From an uncultured Porphyromonadaceae bacterium (lineage in GTDB: Bacteria; Bacteroidota; Bacteroidia; Bacteroidales; Muribaculaceae): 19,490 nucleotides of DNA. Within the stretch, counting starts at the first letter, position 1; each line of letters starts with the position of its first letter. Location: positions 1-19,490 of the forward strand of contig CABRZA010000029.1 in assembly GCA_902475285.1 (NCBI GenBank). The letters are read 5' to 3'. The position numbers were made by a program, and so were the translations under genes. The notes beneath the pieces were generated by a model, which saw nothing but the letters and a program-made list of their open reading frames with translations, ran no database searches and had not been told where the DNA came from. Shown in pieces: positions 1 through 8,632 of the stretch.

Positions 1-64
<64 letters not shown>

Positions 65-76
65 CAAATCTTCAAG

Positions 77-107
77 CAGCCGTCGATGATATCGAACGGC
101 TGTTTTT
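77..107 (+). terminator. intrinsic terminator after tRNA-fMet
   Basis: A 7-bp stem (CAGCCGT at 77-83 with ACGGCTG at 96-102) is extended by CGAT/ATCG with one bulged A, has a short GAT loop, and is followed directly by TTTTT (103-107). It lies 13 nt past the tRNA end and fits Rho-independent termination of the tRNA transcript. Confidence 0.8.
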
Positions 108-202
108 GGATGTGGAGGTAATCGTATGTTGTTTCCTCGATATTATAATAATGTAGTCGAATAAATGGCAGCGCCCCTACTTCGTTGCCGGAATTGTTGA
201 TT

Positions 203-1612
203 ATGTCACGCACCGAAGAGCCCGTGTCGGGGGCTAAGCCGACAGGGAATACCGGCGACCTTGCCACGCGCACCATAGGGCAGCTGCTGCTCCAGTATTC
301 GTTGCCGGCAATCATCGCCAGCCTCGCCACGTCGCTCTACAACATCGTCGACAGCATCGTCATAGGCCGCGGCGTGGCTGCCATGGCCATAACCGGCTTG
401 GCCATCACCTTTCCGCTGATGAACCTCGTGGTGGCCTTCTGCGTGCTCGTGGCTGTCGGCGGCGCCACTATATCGTCGATATATCTCGGGCAGCGCAACT
501 ACAACAAAGCCGCCGACACGGTTGGCAACGTCACCGTCCTATGCCTGATACACTCGGTGATAATCATGGCGGTGGGCCTCTACTTCCTCTACGACATACT
601 GTATTTCTTCGGCGCCACCGACGAAACCGTGGGCTACGCGGCCGAGTTCATGCGCATCATTCTCTACGGCACTCCCATATCCTACGTTTTCCTCGGTCTG
701 AACAACCTCATGCGCGCCACCGGCTATCCGCGCAAGGCCATGATATCGGCGCTGCTCTCGGTGGCCGTCAACGTGGTGCTGGCGCCCATATTTATATTCG
801 TGCTCCACAAAGGCATTGCCGGCGCCGCCCTTGCCACAATCCTGGGTCAGGCCGCGGCCTTCGTGTGGGTGCTCGTACACTTCTTCAATCCCCGAAGCAC
901 AGTCCACTTCACGCGCCACGGTTGGAGCCTCAACGGAGGCATTATCCGCAAGGTCTACGCAATAGGCATGTCGCCATTCCTGATGAACTGCTGCGCCTGT
1001 CTGGTGGTGGTGTTCATCAACAAGGCACTCCTCGACAGCGCCGGTGCCGACGGCAATCTCGCCGTGGGAGCCTACGGCATAATCAACCGCGCCTCTATGT
1101 TCTTCGTGATGATAATCTTCGGCATCACGCAGGGCATGCAGCCCATCTTGGGCTACAACTTCGGCGCATGCATCTGGGAGCGCGTGCACGCCACCCTCAT
1201 GCGAGGCATATGGATAGCCACGGGCGTGGCTACCGTCGGCTTCGTCATCACCGAGGCTATGCCCGACCTGGTGAGTGCCATGTTCACCACCGACGCCGGC
1301 ATGATAGCCATCGCGCGCGACGGCTTCCGCATCTTCTTCCTTTTCTATCCCCTCGTGGGCTCGCAGATAGTGATTCAGAACTATTTCCAGTCGATAGGCA
1401 AGCCGAAGCTGTCGATATTCCTCTCGCTCACCCGCCAACTTATCTTCCTGGTGCCCATGTTGCTGTGGCTGCCGGCGAAACTCGGTGTCGACGGCGTGTG
1501 GATATCGATGTGCACCAGCGACTTCATTGCCTTCTGCCTGGCCCTTATAACGATGCTCGTAATGAACCGCCGCATACAGCGGCAACTCGAAAGTCATGCT
1601 ACACACTCTTGA
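203..1612 (+). CDS. MATE family multidrug/cation efflux transporter
   Basis: This 469-residue protein has the length and about 12 hydrophobic segments of the MATE (multidrug and toxin extrusion) family, in two similar halves. Typical family segments are visible: GQLLLQYSLPAIIASLATSLYNIVDSIVIGR near the N-terminus (given as a span, about residues 27-57) and GITQGMQPILGYNFGA in the second half. MATE proteins sit in the inner membrane and export cationic compounds in exchange for Na+ or H+; the substrate cannot be predicted. I chose the ATG at 203; an in-frame TTG at 185 would add six residues but is a less likely start. No clear TAnnTTTG promoter is seen upstream. Its 3' end overlaps the next gene by 17 nt, so the two are probably co-transcribed. 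Confidence 0.92.
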   Translation: MSRTEEPVSGAKPTGNTGDLATRTIGQLLLQYSLPAIIASLATSLYNIVDSIVIGRGVAAMAITGLAITFPLMNLVVAFCVLVAVGGATISSIYLGQRNYNKAADTVGNVTVLCLIHSVIIMAVGLYFLYDILYFFGATDETVGYAAEFMRIILYGTPISYVFLGLNNLMRATGYPRKAMISALLSVAVNVVLAPIFIFVLHKGIAGAALATILGQAAAFVWVLVHFFNPRSTVHFTRHGWSLNGGIIRKVYAIGMSPFLMNCCACLVVVFINKALLDSAGADGNLAVGAYGIINRASMFFVMIIFGITQGMQPILGYNFGACIWERVHATLMRGIWIATGVATVGFVITEAMPDLVSAMFTTDAGMIAIARDGFRIFFLFYPLVGSQIVIQNYFQSIGKPKLSIFLSLTRQLIFLVPMLLWLPAKLGVDGVWISMCTSDFIAFCLALITMLVMNRRIQRQLESHATHS

Positions 1613-3167
1613 TATCCGCACCGACCCGGCCACGGCTGCCACGCCCGAACGGCTCGCGCAGTTGTGCGCCAAAACATTGGGCGTCGACCGTCGCCGCGTG
1701 ATGAAAGTCGATATCGTGCGCCGTTCCATCGACGCCCGCCAGCGCCGCGTGATGGTCAACCTCGGCGTGCACGTCCACGTCGATGCCGTCGAGCCCGAAC
1801 AAGAGCCCGAGGCACCCGTCTACGGCGACGTTTCCCATGCGCCGCAGGCCATAGTTGTCGGCGCGGGCCCCGCCGGCCTTTTCGCCGCGCTCGAACTCAT
1901 CGAGCTCGGCGTGCGTCCGGTGGTGCTCGAGCGCGGAAAGGATGTCGACAGCCGCCGTCGCGACATGGTGGCAATATGCCGCGAGGGCAAGGTCGACCCC
2001 GACTCGAACTATTGCTTCGGCGAAGGCGGTGCCGGCGCTTATTCCGACGGCAAACTCTACACGCGCAGCCGCAAGCGCGGTCCCGTCGACAAAGTGCTGC
2101 GCGTGTTCCACAGCCACGGCGCGCGCCGCGACATCCTCGTCGACGCCCATCCCCACATCGGTTCCGACAAACTGCCGGCCATCATCAAGTCGATGAGGCA
2201 GACCATTCTCGATGCCGGCGGCGAGGTGCATTTCGGCACGCGTGTCGAAAGCCTCATCCTTGCCGATGGCCGAGCCGAAGGCGTGGTGACTTCCGACGGC
2301 CGCCGCTGGCCCGGCCCCGTGATACTCGCCACCGGCCACTCTGCGCGCGACATATACATGGGCCTGGCTTCCGCAGGCATCGCTCTCGAGCCAAAGGGCA
2401 TCGCCGTGGGCGTGCGTCTCGAGCACCCACAGCAGCTCATCGACCGCCTGCAATACCACTCGCCGCAGGGCCGTGGCAAGTATCTTCCCGCGGCGGAATA
2501 TTCCATGCTCACACGCGTCGACGACCGTGCCGTCTACTCCTTCTGCATGTGTCCCGGCGGTTACATCATCCCTGCCGCAAGCGCTCCCGGCCTCCTGGTG
2601 GTCAACGGCATGTCGCCGGCCGACCGCGGCGGCAAGTTCTCCAACTCCGGCATGGTAGTTGAGATACTTCCCGACGACATCCCCGACCCTGAGCGCGAGG
2701 CCGACCGTCCGCTCAAAATGATGCGTTTCCAGGAAGACATCGAGCGCCGTTTCTTCGAGGCCGCCGAGCAGACGCAGCGTGCCCCGGCACAGCGTATGAC
2801 CGACTTCGTCGACGGGCGCCTGTCGTTCGACCTTCCACGCTCCACCTACCCGCCGGGAGTCGTCAGCCGGCGTGTCGACCAACTTCTTCCCGACTTCGTC
2901 AGCCGCCGTCTGCGTGAAGGCTTCCGCGTGTTCAACTCCAAGCAGCGCGGTTTCATGAGCTCCGATGCCCTGGTTGTCGGCGACGAGACACGCACGTCGT
3001 CGCCCGTGCGCATCCCGCGCGACGGTGAAACTCTCGCGCACATCTCTACCCCCGGCCTCTATCCATGCGGCGAAGGTGCCGGCTATGCCGGCGGCATAGT
3101 GTCGGCGGCAGTCGACGGCATACTTTGCGCGCGTGCTTTGGCAGCGGCGCTTTTGAAATCCGAATAA
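1596..3167 (+). CDS. NAD(P)/FAD-dependent dehydrogenase (COG2509-type)
   Basis: The 523-residue protein has an N-terminal region of about 80 residues, then a dinucleotide-binding Rossmann fold with GAGPAG (about 89-94) and the ribose-binding acidic residue in VVLERG (E112). The downstream segment FGEGGAGAYSDGKLYTR and a C-terminal FAD-contact region (GEGAGYAGGIVSAAVDG) are typical of the 'uncharacterised FAD-dependent dehydrogenase' family found widely in bacteria. Substrate and physiological role are unknown; a cytosolic redox enzyme is inferred, as there is no signal peptide. The ATG lies inside the 3' end of the MATE gene, suggesting translational coupling. A promoter for the next gene overlaps its 3' end. 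Confidence 0.9.
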   Translation: MLHTLDIRTDPATAATPERLAQLCAKTLGVDRRRVMKVDIVRRSIDARQRRVMVNLGVHVHVDAVEPEQEPEAPVYGDVSHAPQAIVVGAGPAGLFAALELIELGVRPVVLERGKDVDSRRRDMVAICREGKVDPDSNYCFGEGGAGAYSDGKLYTRSRKRGPVDKVLRVFHSHGARRDILVDAHPHIGSDKLPAIIKSMRQTILDAGGEVHFGTRVESLILADGRAEGVVTSDGRRWPGPVILATGHSARDIYMGLASAGIALEPKGIAVGVRLEHPQQLIDRLQYHSPQGRGKYLPAAEYSMLTRVDDRAVYSFCMCPGGYIIPAASAPGLLVVNGMSPADRGGKFSNSGMVVEILPDDIPDPEREADRPLKMMRFQEDIERRFFEAAEQTQRAPAQRMTDFVDGRLSFDLPRSTYPPGVVSRRVDQLLPDFVSRRLREGFRVFNSKQRGFMSSDALVVGDETRTSSPVRIPRDGETLAHISTPGLYPCGEGAGYAGGIVSAAVDGILCARALAAALLKSE

Positions 3168-3181
3168 GTTGAGTATATTTG
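3151..3181 (+). promoter_or_regulatory. Bacteroidota-type promoter for the porin gene
   Basis: The -7 box TATATTTG (3174-3181) matches TAnnTTTG exactly. A TTTTG (3151-3155) lies 18 nt upstream, slightly closer than the 20 nt seen at three other promoters in this window. The box ends only 4 nt before the ATG at 3186, so transcription would start at or next to the start codon (leaderless mRNA). Confidence 0.65.
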
Positions 3182-3185
3182 CAGA

Positions 3186-5186
3186 ATGAAATCTCTGCAC
3201 CTCCATATTCCGGCCTTTGTGCGAATGGTTGCGGTACTGCTGCTGGCGGTACTGCCTGCGGCTGCGCAGGACGACGCTACGCCCGCAAAGACGCCCAAGG
3301 CAGAGCCCAAACCATATGCCTGGCGCCTTCTCGCTCCCCTCGGGTTGCGCGAGGAAGCCGACATGGATACCCTCATGCTCAATTACAGCCGCCAAAGCGT
3401 GCCATCCGAGGTGTCCGACGCTTGGGTGACAACCGGCAACCTCGGCGCCGAGGGCATGAACATGATATTCGACCACCGGGCCCCCATGAGCGACTTCATC
3501 TTCGCCGACGCCCTCGACCACTGGCGCCCGACGCACGACAAGATGCGCTTCTACAACACCCGTATACCCATGACCCTGCTGTCGTTCAACACCGCCGGCG
3601 GCCGCGAGACCGCCCAGGAGCGTCTGCGCGGCATATTTTCGGGCAACATCAATGCCAAGGCACAGGTGGGCGCCATGCTCGACTATCTCTACTCCAAGGG
3701 CTCCTACGCCAATCAGGCCACCAAGGACCTCTCGTGGGGCTTCTCGGGCTCATACATAGGCGACCGCTACGAGATGCAGGCATATTACAACCACTTCAAC
3801 CTCCTCAACAAGGAAAACGGCGGCATCACCGACATGCTCTACATCACCGACCCCGCCGAGTTGCAGGGCGGCGTCACCACCATCGACCCCAAATCGATAC
3901 CCACGCGCCTGTCGGCGGCACACACCCGCCTGTGGGGCGACGAGTTCTACATGAACCACCGCTACAAGGTGGGCTACTGGCACAGCGAATGGACCGACGA
4001 CACCACCGAGGTGCGCACCTACATACCGATGATATCCTTCATCTACACTATGCGCTACAACGCCGACAAGCACATCTTCATCAACGAAAATATGAGCCAG
4101 GGACGCCAGTTGTGGGAGCACACCTATCTCGATCCTTCGGTTACGCGCGACAAAACCACGTCGTGGCGCCTGAGCAACACTGTGGGTGTGTCGATGATCG
4201 AGGGCTTCCGCAAGTGGGCCAAGTTCGGCCTTGCCGCCTACATAACGCATGAGGTGCAGAGCTACACCATGCCCGTCGACACCCTCGACCATACCGGTCT
4301 CGAGCTCGACCCGTGGCCCGAGGGCGTGGGTCGCATCGACCCCAAGACCACGCGTCAGCTGGCATGGGTGGGCGCGCAGCTCACCAAGCAGCGCGGAGCC
4401 CTGCTGCGCTACACCGCCACGGGCGAGCTCGGCATCCTCGGCGATGCCGCCGGCGACGTAAAAGTCAACGGTACCCTCACCACGGCCTTCCCCTTCCTCC
4501 GCGACAGCGTGGAGGTGACGGCATTCGGCTCGTTCGACAATGTGGCGGCGCCCTTCCTGGCCAAACAGTATATGTCGAACCACTTTATCTGGAACAACGA
4601 CTTCGGCAAGCGGCGCACCGTGCGCTTCGGCGGCCGCCTCGACCTCGGTCGTACCGACACGCATTTCACCGCCGCCGTGAGCAACCTCCAGAACCACATC
4701 TACTTCGCCTCCGACGGCCTGCCTCGGCAGCACGGAGGCTCGGTGCAGGTGCTCTCGCTCTCGCTGGAGCAGAACCTCAAGCTCGGCATCCTCCACTGGG
4801 ACAACCGCGTGACATATCAGACCACATCGAACGCCGACGTCATACCCCTGCCGGCACTGGCGGTGTACAGCAACCTGTATCTCCACTTCCGCATAGCCAC
4901 ACTCAAAGTGCAGCTCGGCGTCGACTGCGACTACTACACCCGCTACCGCGCGCCGGCCTACCAGCCCGCAACGGCACAGTGGGTCAACCAGAGCGAGTAC
5001 CTCATGGGCAACTATCCCTTCTGCAACGTCTACGCCAACATGAAGCTCAGCCGCGCCCGCTTCTATGTGCTTTACTCGCACTTCAACAAAGGCCTCTTCG
5101 GCGGAAGCAACTATTTCTCCTCGCCCTTCTACCCGCTCAATCCGTCGCGCTTCCAGCTGGGTATATCGGTCGATTTCGCCAATTGA
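3186..5186 (+). CDS. outer-membrane beta-barrel, Bacteroidota 'putative porin' family
   Basis: This 666-residue protein starts with a signal peptide (MKSLHLHIPAFVRMVAVLLL then AVLPAAAQ; cleavage likely near residue 28). The rest alternates aromatic and polar residues in strands such as WGFSGSYIGDRYEMQAYYNH, as in outer-membrane beta-barrels, and ends in SRFQLGISVDFAN. The N-terminal region (GLREEADMDTLMLNYSRQSV) is typical of the Bacteroidota-specific putative porin family (I believe Pfam Porin_10). Transport specificity is unknown. There is no TonB plug and no SusD partner nearby, so it is not a SusC-type receptor. It has its own promoter and its stop codon is separated by one base from priA, so priA is probably on the same mRNA. 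Confidence 0.85.
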   Translation: MKSLHLHIPAFVRMVAVLLLAVLPAAAQDDATPAKTPKAEPKPYAWRLLAPLGLREEADMDTLMLNYSRQSVPSEVSDAWVTTGNLGAEGMNMIFDHRAPMSDFIFADALDHWRPTHDKMRFYNTRIPMTLLSFNTAGGRETAQERLRGIFSGNINAKAQVGAMLDYLYSKGSYANQATKDLSWGFSGSYIGDRYEMQAYYNHFNLLNKENGGITDMLYITDPAELQGGVTTIDPKSIPTRLSAAHTRLWGDEFYMNHRYKVGYWHSEWTDDTTEVRTYIPMISFIYTMRYNADKHIFINENMSQGRQLWEHTYLDPSVTRDKTTSWRLSNTVGVSMIEGFRKWAKFGLAAYITHEVQSYTMPVDTLDHTGLELDPWPEGVGRIDPKTTRQLAWVGAQLTKQRGALLRYTATGELGILGDAAGDVKVNGTLTTAFPFLRDSVEVTAFGSFDNVAAPFLAKQYMSNHFIWNNDFGKRRTVRFGGRLDLGRTDTHFTAAVSNLQNHIYFASDGLPRQHGGSVQVLSLSLEQNLKLGILHWDNRVTYQTTSNADVIPLPALAVYSNLYLHFRIATLKVQLGVDCDYYTRYRAPAYQPATAQWVNQSEYLMGNYPFCNVYANMKLSRARFYVLYSHFNKGLFGGSNYFSSPFYPLNPSRFQLGISVDFAN

Positions 5187-5187
5187 C

Positions 5188-7665
5188 ATGGACCGACAGC
5201 TGTACGCGCAGGTAATACTGCCGCTTCCTCTCGAAGGCAATTTCACCTATTCCGTGCCGCCGGCCATGGCCGATGTGCTGCGCGCGGGCATGCGTGTGGC
5301 CGTGCCTTTCGGCAAGAAGCGTTTCTACACCGGTGTGGTGGCGTCGGTGAGCGGCGTGAAGCCGACCGACGTCCCCGACATCAAGCCCGTGGCGCTCCTG
5401 CTCGACACCGAGCCTTCCGTCACCAATCAGCAGATGCGCTTCTTGGAGTGGATGGCCGAGTATTATCTCTGCACCGTGGGCGAGGTCTTCAAGGCAGCCC
5501 TTCCCGCCGGCCTCAAAATAGAGAGCGAGACGCGTGTGGAAGTCGGCCCCGACATCGATCCCGAGGCCTTCGCCGCATGCAGCCCCGCGGAGAACGACAT
5601 CCTCGCCTTCATTCGCACCCAAGGCCAGGCTTCTGTGGAGAGCATTGAGAAGAAAATGAAGCTCGCCGAGGCCGGTACCGTTGTGTCGCAACTGGTCGAC
5701 AAGGGTCTGCTCACCGTGTCGGAGAAGATTGGCGAGCGCTTCCGCGCCGTGAAGAAGCCCTATGTGCGGCTGCTTGTGGAGCGCGGCTCGGCCGACGCCC
5801 TCGACACCGCCTTTGCCGCCGTAAGGAAGTCGCCCAAGCAGGAGGAGGCGCTCACGGCCCTGGTGGCCCTCTCGGAGTTTTACCGCACCGACCGTCCGCT
5901 CGTCGAGGTGCCCCTCGATGTGCTGTGCGAACGCGCCGACGTGACCCGCGCCGTGGTCAGGGCCATGGCCGAAAAGGGATTGGTCGAAGTCTACGGCCGC
6001 GAGATTTCGCGCTTTTCATATGTCGGCGCCGTCGCTCCCGACATGCCCGTGCTCACCCCGGCGCAGCGCAAGGCTCACGATGCCGTCCTCGAATCCTTCT
6101 CCGAGAAGGCCGTCACACTGCTCCACGGAGTCACCGGCTCGGGCAAGACCGAGATTTACATCCACCTCATCCGCCGCACCCTCGACTACGGCCGCTGCGT
6201 GCTCTTCCTCGTACCCGAAATAGCCCTCACCACACAGCTCACCACGCGCTTGCAGAAGGTTTTCGGCGAGAAAGTGCTCATATACCACTCCAAGTTCTCC
6301 GACAACGAGCGCGTGGAAATGTGGCGCCGCGTGCTTGCCTCGCGCGAGCCTCTGGTGGTGGTGGGCGCGCGCTCGGCGGTGTTCCTGCCATTCCGCAGTC
6401 TCGGTCTGGTGATTGTCGACGAGGAGCACGAGAGCAGCTACAAGCAGTACAGCCCCGCTCCGCGCTACAACGGCCGCGACTCCGCCGTGATGCTTGCCTC
6501 GATGTTCGGCGCCAAGACCCTCTACGGCAGCGCCACCCCGTCGATAGAAACCTATTACAAGGCCCGCGAGGGGCGCTTCGGCCTCGTCGAGCTCCTCGAA
6601 CGCTACGACGGCGTGGCCCTCCCGGCTGTCGAAATCGTCGACATGAAGGCCGAACGGCGCCGAAAGGCCGTCGACGGCTACCTCTCGCGGCGCCTGGTCG
6701 AGGTATCGTCGGCCGCCGTGGCCGCCGGAAAGCAGGTGATACTCTTCCACAACCGCCGAGGATACTCTCCGCTGGCGCGTTGCTCGATGTGCGCCTTCAC
6801 GCCCAAGTGCGACTTCTGCGACGTGTCGCTCACCTACCACAAGCACTCCAACCGCCTGGAGTGCCACTACTGCGGCGCCGCATACCCCGTGCCGCAGGTA
6901 TGTCCCGAGTGCAAGGAACCGGCCATCGAAATCGTGGGCTGGGGCACCGAGCGCCTCGAAGAGGAGGTGGCCGAGGCTTTCGACGGTCGCCGCGTGCTCC
7001 GAATGGACCTCGACACCACCCGCAACAAGGACGGTTACAGCCGCATAATCGACGACTTCTCGCAGCACAAGGCCGACATTCTCGTGGGCACCCAGATGGT
7101 GACGAAAGGCCTCGACTTCGGCGCCGTGGAGGTGGTGGGCGTGCTCAACGCCGACATGCTCGTCAACTTCCCCGACTTCCGTTCGGCCGAGCGTGCCTTC
7201 AACATGATAGAGCAGGTGGCCGGCCGCGCCGGTCGCCGCGACGGCAAGGGGCGCGTGCTCGTCCAGACCTACGACCCCTCGCATATCCTGCTGCACTTCG
7301 CCGCCGCGCACGACTACAAGGGTTTCTACGAGCACGAGCTCGCCGAGCGCCGCGCGTTCAACTATCCGCCCTTCACGCGAATAATCAACATCTATGTGAA
7401 GCACCGCTCGGCCTCGGTGGCCGCCGACAGCGCCTCGCGCCTGGCGGCGTCGCTGCGCAATGCCTTCGGTCAGCGTGTGAGCGGCCCGAAAGAACCGCCC
7501 GTGGCACGCGTGCAGATGCTGTATATCAGGCAGATAATGCTAAAGCTCGAAACCGGTTTCTCGCTTCGTAAAGTCAAGGAGTTCCTTCGCGCGGAGTATG
7601 TGCGTCTGGCATCCGATCCCACCATGCGCTCGCTTTCGGTGCACTACGACGTCGACCCGGTATAG
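5188..7665 (+). CDS. priA: primosomal protein N' (replication restart helicase PriA)
   Basis: PriA is the 3'-to-5' superfamily 2 helicase that recognises abandoned forks and starts replisome reloading. The 825-residue protein has the N-terminal DNA-binding domain, a winged-helix region, Walker A GVTGSGKT (314-321), the DEEH box (411-414), GSATPS, and the helicase motifs TQMVTKGLDF and QVAGRAGRR. Between the helicase motifs lie paired zinc-binding cysteines (CSMC, CDFC, CHYC, CPEC), a PriA signature. The start is the ATG at 5188 (MDRQLYAQVILP), which matches the family N-terminus; a longer in-frame start inside the porin gene is rejected. Only one base separates it from the porin stop codon, so it probably relies on upstream transcription. 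Confidence 0.97.
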   Translation: MDRQLYAQVILPLPLEGNFTYSVPPAMADVLRAGMRVAVPFGKKRFYTGVVASVSGVKPTDVPDIKPVALLLDTEPSVTNQQMRFLEWMAEYYLCTVGEVFKAALPAGLKIESETRVEVGPDIDPEAFAACSPAENDILAFIRTQGQASVESIEKKMKLAEAGTVVSQLVDKGLLTVSEKIGERFRAVKKPYVRLLVERGSADALDTAFAAVRKSPKQEEALTALVALSEFYRTDRPLVEVPLDVLCERADVTRAVVRAMAEKGLVEVYGREISRFSYVGAVAPDMPVLTPAQRKAHDAVLESFSEKAVTLLHGVTGSGKTEIYIHLIRRTLDYGRCVLFLVPEIALTTQLTTRLQKVFGEKVLIYHSKFSDNERVEMWRRVLASREPLVVVGARSAVFLPFRSLGLVIVDEEHESSYKQYSPAPRYNGRDSAVMLASMFGAKTLYGSATPSIETYYKAREGRFGLVELLERYDGVALPAVEIVDMKAERRRKAVDGYLSRRLVEVSSAAVAAGKQVILFHNRRGYSPLARCSMCAFTPKCDFCDVSLTYHKHSNRLECHYCGAAYPVPQVCPECKEPAIEIVGWGTERLEEEVAEAFDGRRVLRMDLDTTRNKDGYSRIIDDFSQHKADILVGTQMVTKGLDFGAVEVVGVLNADMLVNFPDFRSAERAFNMIEQVAGRAGRRDGKGRVLVQTYDPSHILLHFAAAHDYKGFYEHELAERRAFNYPPFTRIINIYVKHRSASVAADSASRLAASLRNAFGQRVSGPKEPPVARVQMLYIRQIMLKLETGFSLRKVKEFLRAEYVRLASDPTMRSLSVHYDVDPV

Positions 7666-7738
7666 CGCCGTCGGCTTCCCAAAGGTGAAAAAACGTCAAC
7701 AGAAGGCCTCCCCTCGCGGCTTTTCGGTATTTTTTTCG

Positions 7739-7746
7739 TAACTTTG
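7739..7746 (+). promoter_or_regulatory. -7 box TAACTTTG upstream of the glycogen synthase-like gene
   Basis: TAACTTTG matches the Bacteroidota TAnnTTTG consensus. No good TTG is present 19-21 nt upstream, where the sequence is C/G-rich, so the -33 element is weak or absent. A start about 4 nt after the box would give a leader of about 44 nt to the ATG at 7795. It also shows that the in-frame TTG at 7744 cannot be the translation start, as it lies inside the promoter box. Confidence 0.6.
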
Positions 7747-7794
7747 CCACGAAAAATATACCGACAACATCTCTACCTCTTACAGCTTTCGAGA

Positions 7795-8592
7795 ATGGAC
7801 GTTAAAAAAGTACTTTATATCTCTCAGGAAATCGACCCTTATCTGCCTGGCACGCCGCTGGGCATATACACCAAATCGCTCGCCGAAAGCGCCCAGGAGC
7901 ACGGCGCCGAAGTGCGTACGTTCATGCCCAAGTACACAGCCATCAACGAACGTCGTAACCAGCTCCACGAGGTGATACGTCTGTCGGGTCTCAACATCAT
8001 AATCGACGACACCGACCACCCCCTCATCATAAAGGTGGCCACGCTCCAGCCCGCGCGCCTGCAGGTCTATTTCATCGACAACGACGACTACTTCGACGAG
8101 CGCGACCTCGCCGCCCTGTCGTTCCCCGACGACGACGAGCGCTCCATATTCTTCGCCCGGGGTGTCATTGAAACCGTCCGCAAGCTCCGCTGGGAGCCCA
8201 CGGTGGTGCAATGCACTGGCTGGCTCACCGCAGCCGTACCCGCCTACGTCAAGACTTACTATGCCGACGATCCCGCCTTCCGCCAGTCGAAGGTCGTGTA
8301 TGCTCTGTTCGGGCAGCATGCTGCCGGCACCCTCGACAGCCGCCTCCCCGAGAAACTCATCCAGGACGAGTTCGCTCCCGAGCAGCTCCGCACGCTCTCC
8401 GAGGCCGGTACTATCGACTACCTGACGCTCAACAAGTTTGCCATCGATTATGCCGATGCAATAGTCGAAGCCTCCGACGACGTCCCCGCCGAGCTCGTTG
8501 AGTATGCCCGCGCCACAGGCAAGCCTTTCATGGCCTATGAACAGGCGAAGGAAGGCCCCGACGCATATAACGAATTCTACAAGTCGCTCTGA
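7795..8592 (+). CDS. glycogen/starch synthase-like N-terminal domain protein (half-length GT5)
   Basis: The 265-residue protein opens with VKKVLYISQEIDPYLPGTPL and continues like the N-terminal Rossmann half of a GT5 glycogen/starch synthase (FMPKYTAINERR; VVQCTGWLTAAVPAYVKTYY; VVYALFGQH). Full GlgA is about 480 residues. The whole C-terminal nucleotide-sugar-binding half is absent, and the ADP-glucose-binding KxGGL loop near the N-terminus reads PGTPLG, without the lysine. The gene is intact, so this is a family form and not a recent truncation. In Bacteroidota such half-synthases are usually annotated 'glycogen synthase' and sit beside DUF4270 genes, as here (40-nt gap). Normal glycosyltransferase activity looks unlikely; a non-catalytic or altered role is inferred. 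Start at 7795 is set by the promoter position and the family N-terminus. Confidence 0.85.
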   Translation: MDVKKVLYISQEIDPYLPGTPLGIYTKSLAESAQEHGAEVRTFMPKYTAINERRNQLHEVIRLSGLNIIIDDTDHPLIIKVATLQPARLQVYFIDNDDYFDERDLAALSFPDDDERSIFFARGVIETVRKLRWEPTVVQCTGWLTAAVPAYVKTYYADDPAFRQSKVVYALFGQHAAGTLDSRLPEKLIQDEFAPEQLRTLSEAGTIDYLTLNKFAIDYADAIVEASDDVPAELVEYARATGKPFMAYEQAKEGPDAYNEFYKSL

Positions 8593-8632
8593 CCGCCGGC
8601 TGCGGCTCACAGTCTGCCCTTCATCATATTCA

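Noticed and set aside
539..1759. Long antisense ORF under the MATE gene (and similar ones under the dehydrogenase, porin and priA genes)
   Set aside because: High-GC codon use leaves the opposite frames open; translations are His/Arg/Gly-rich with no domain signal.
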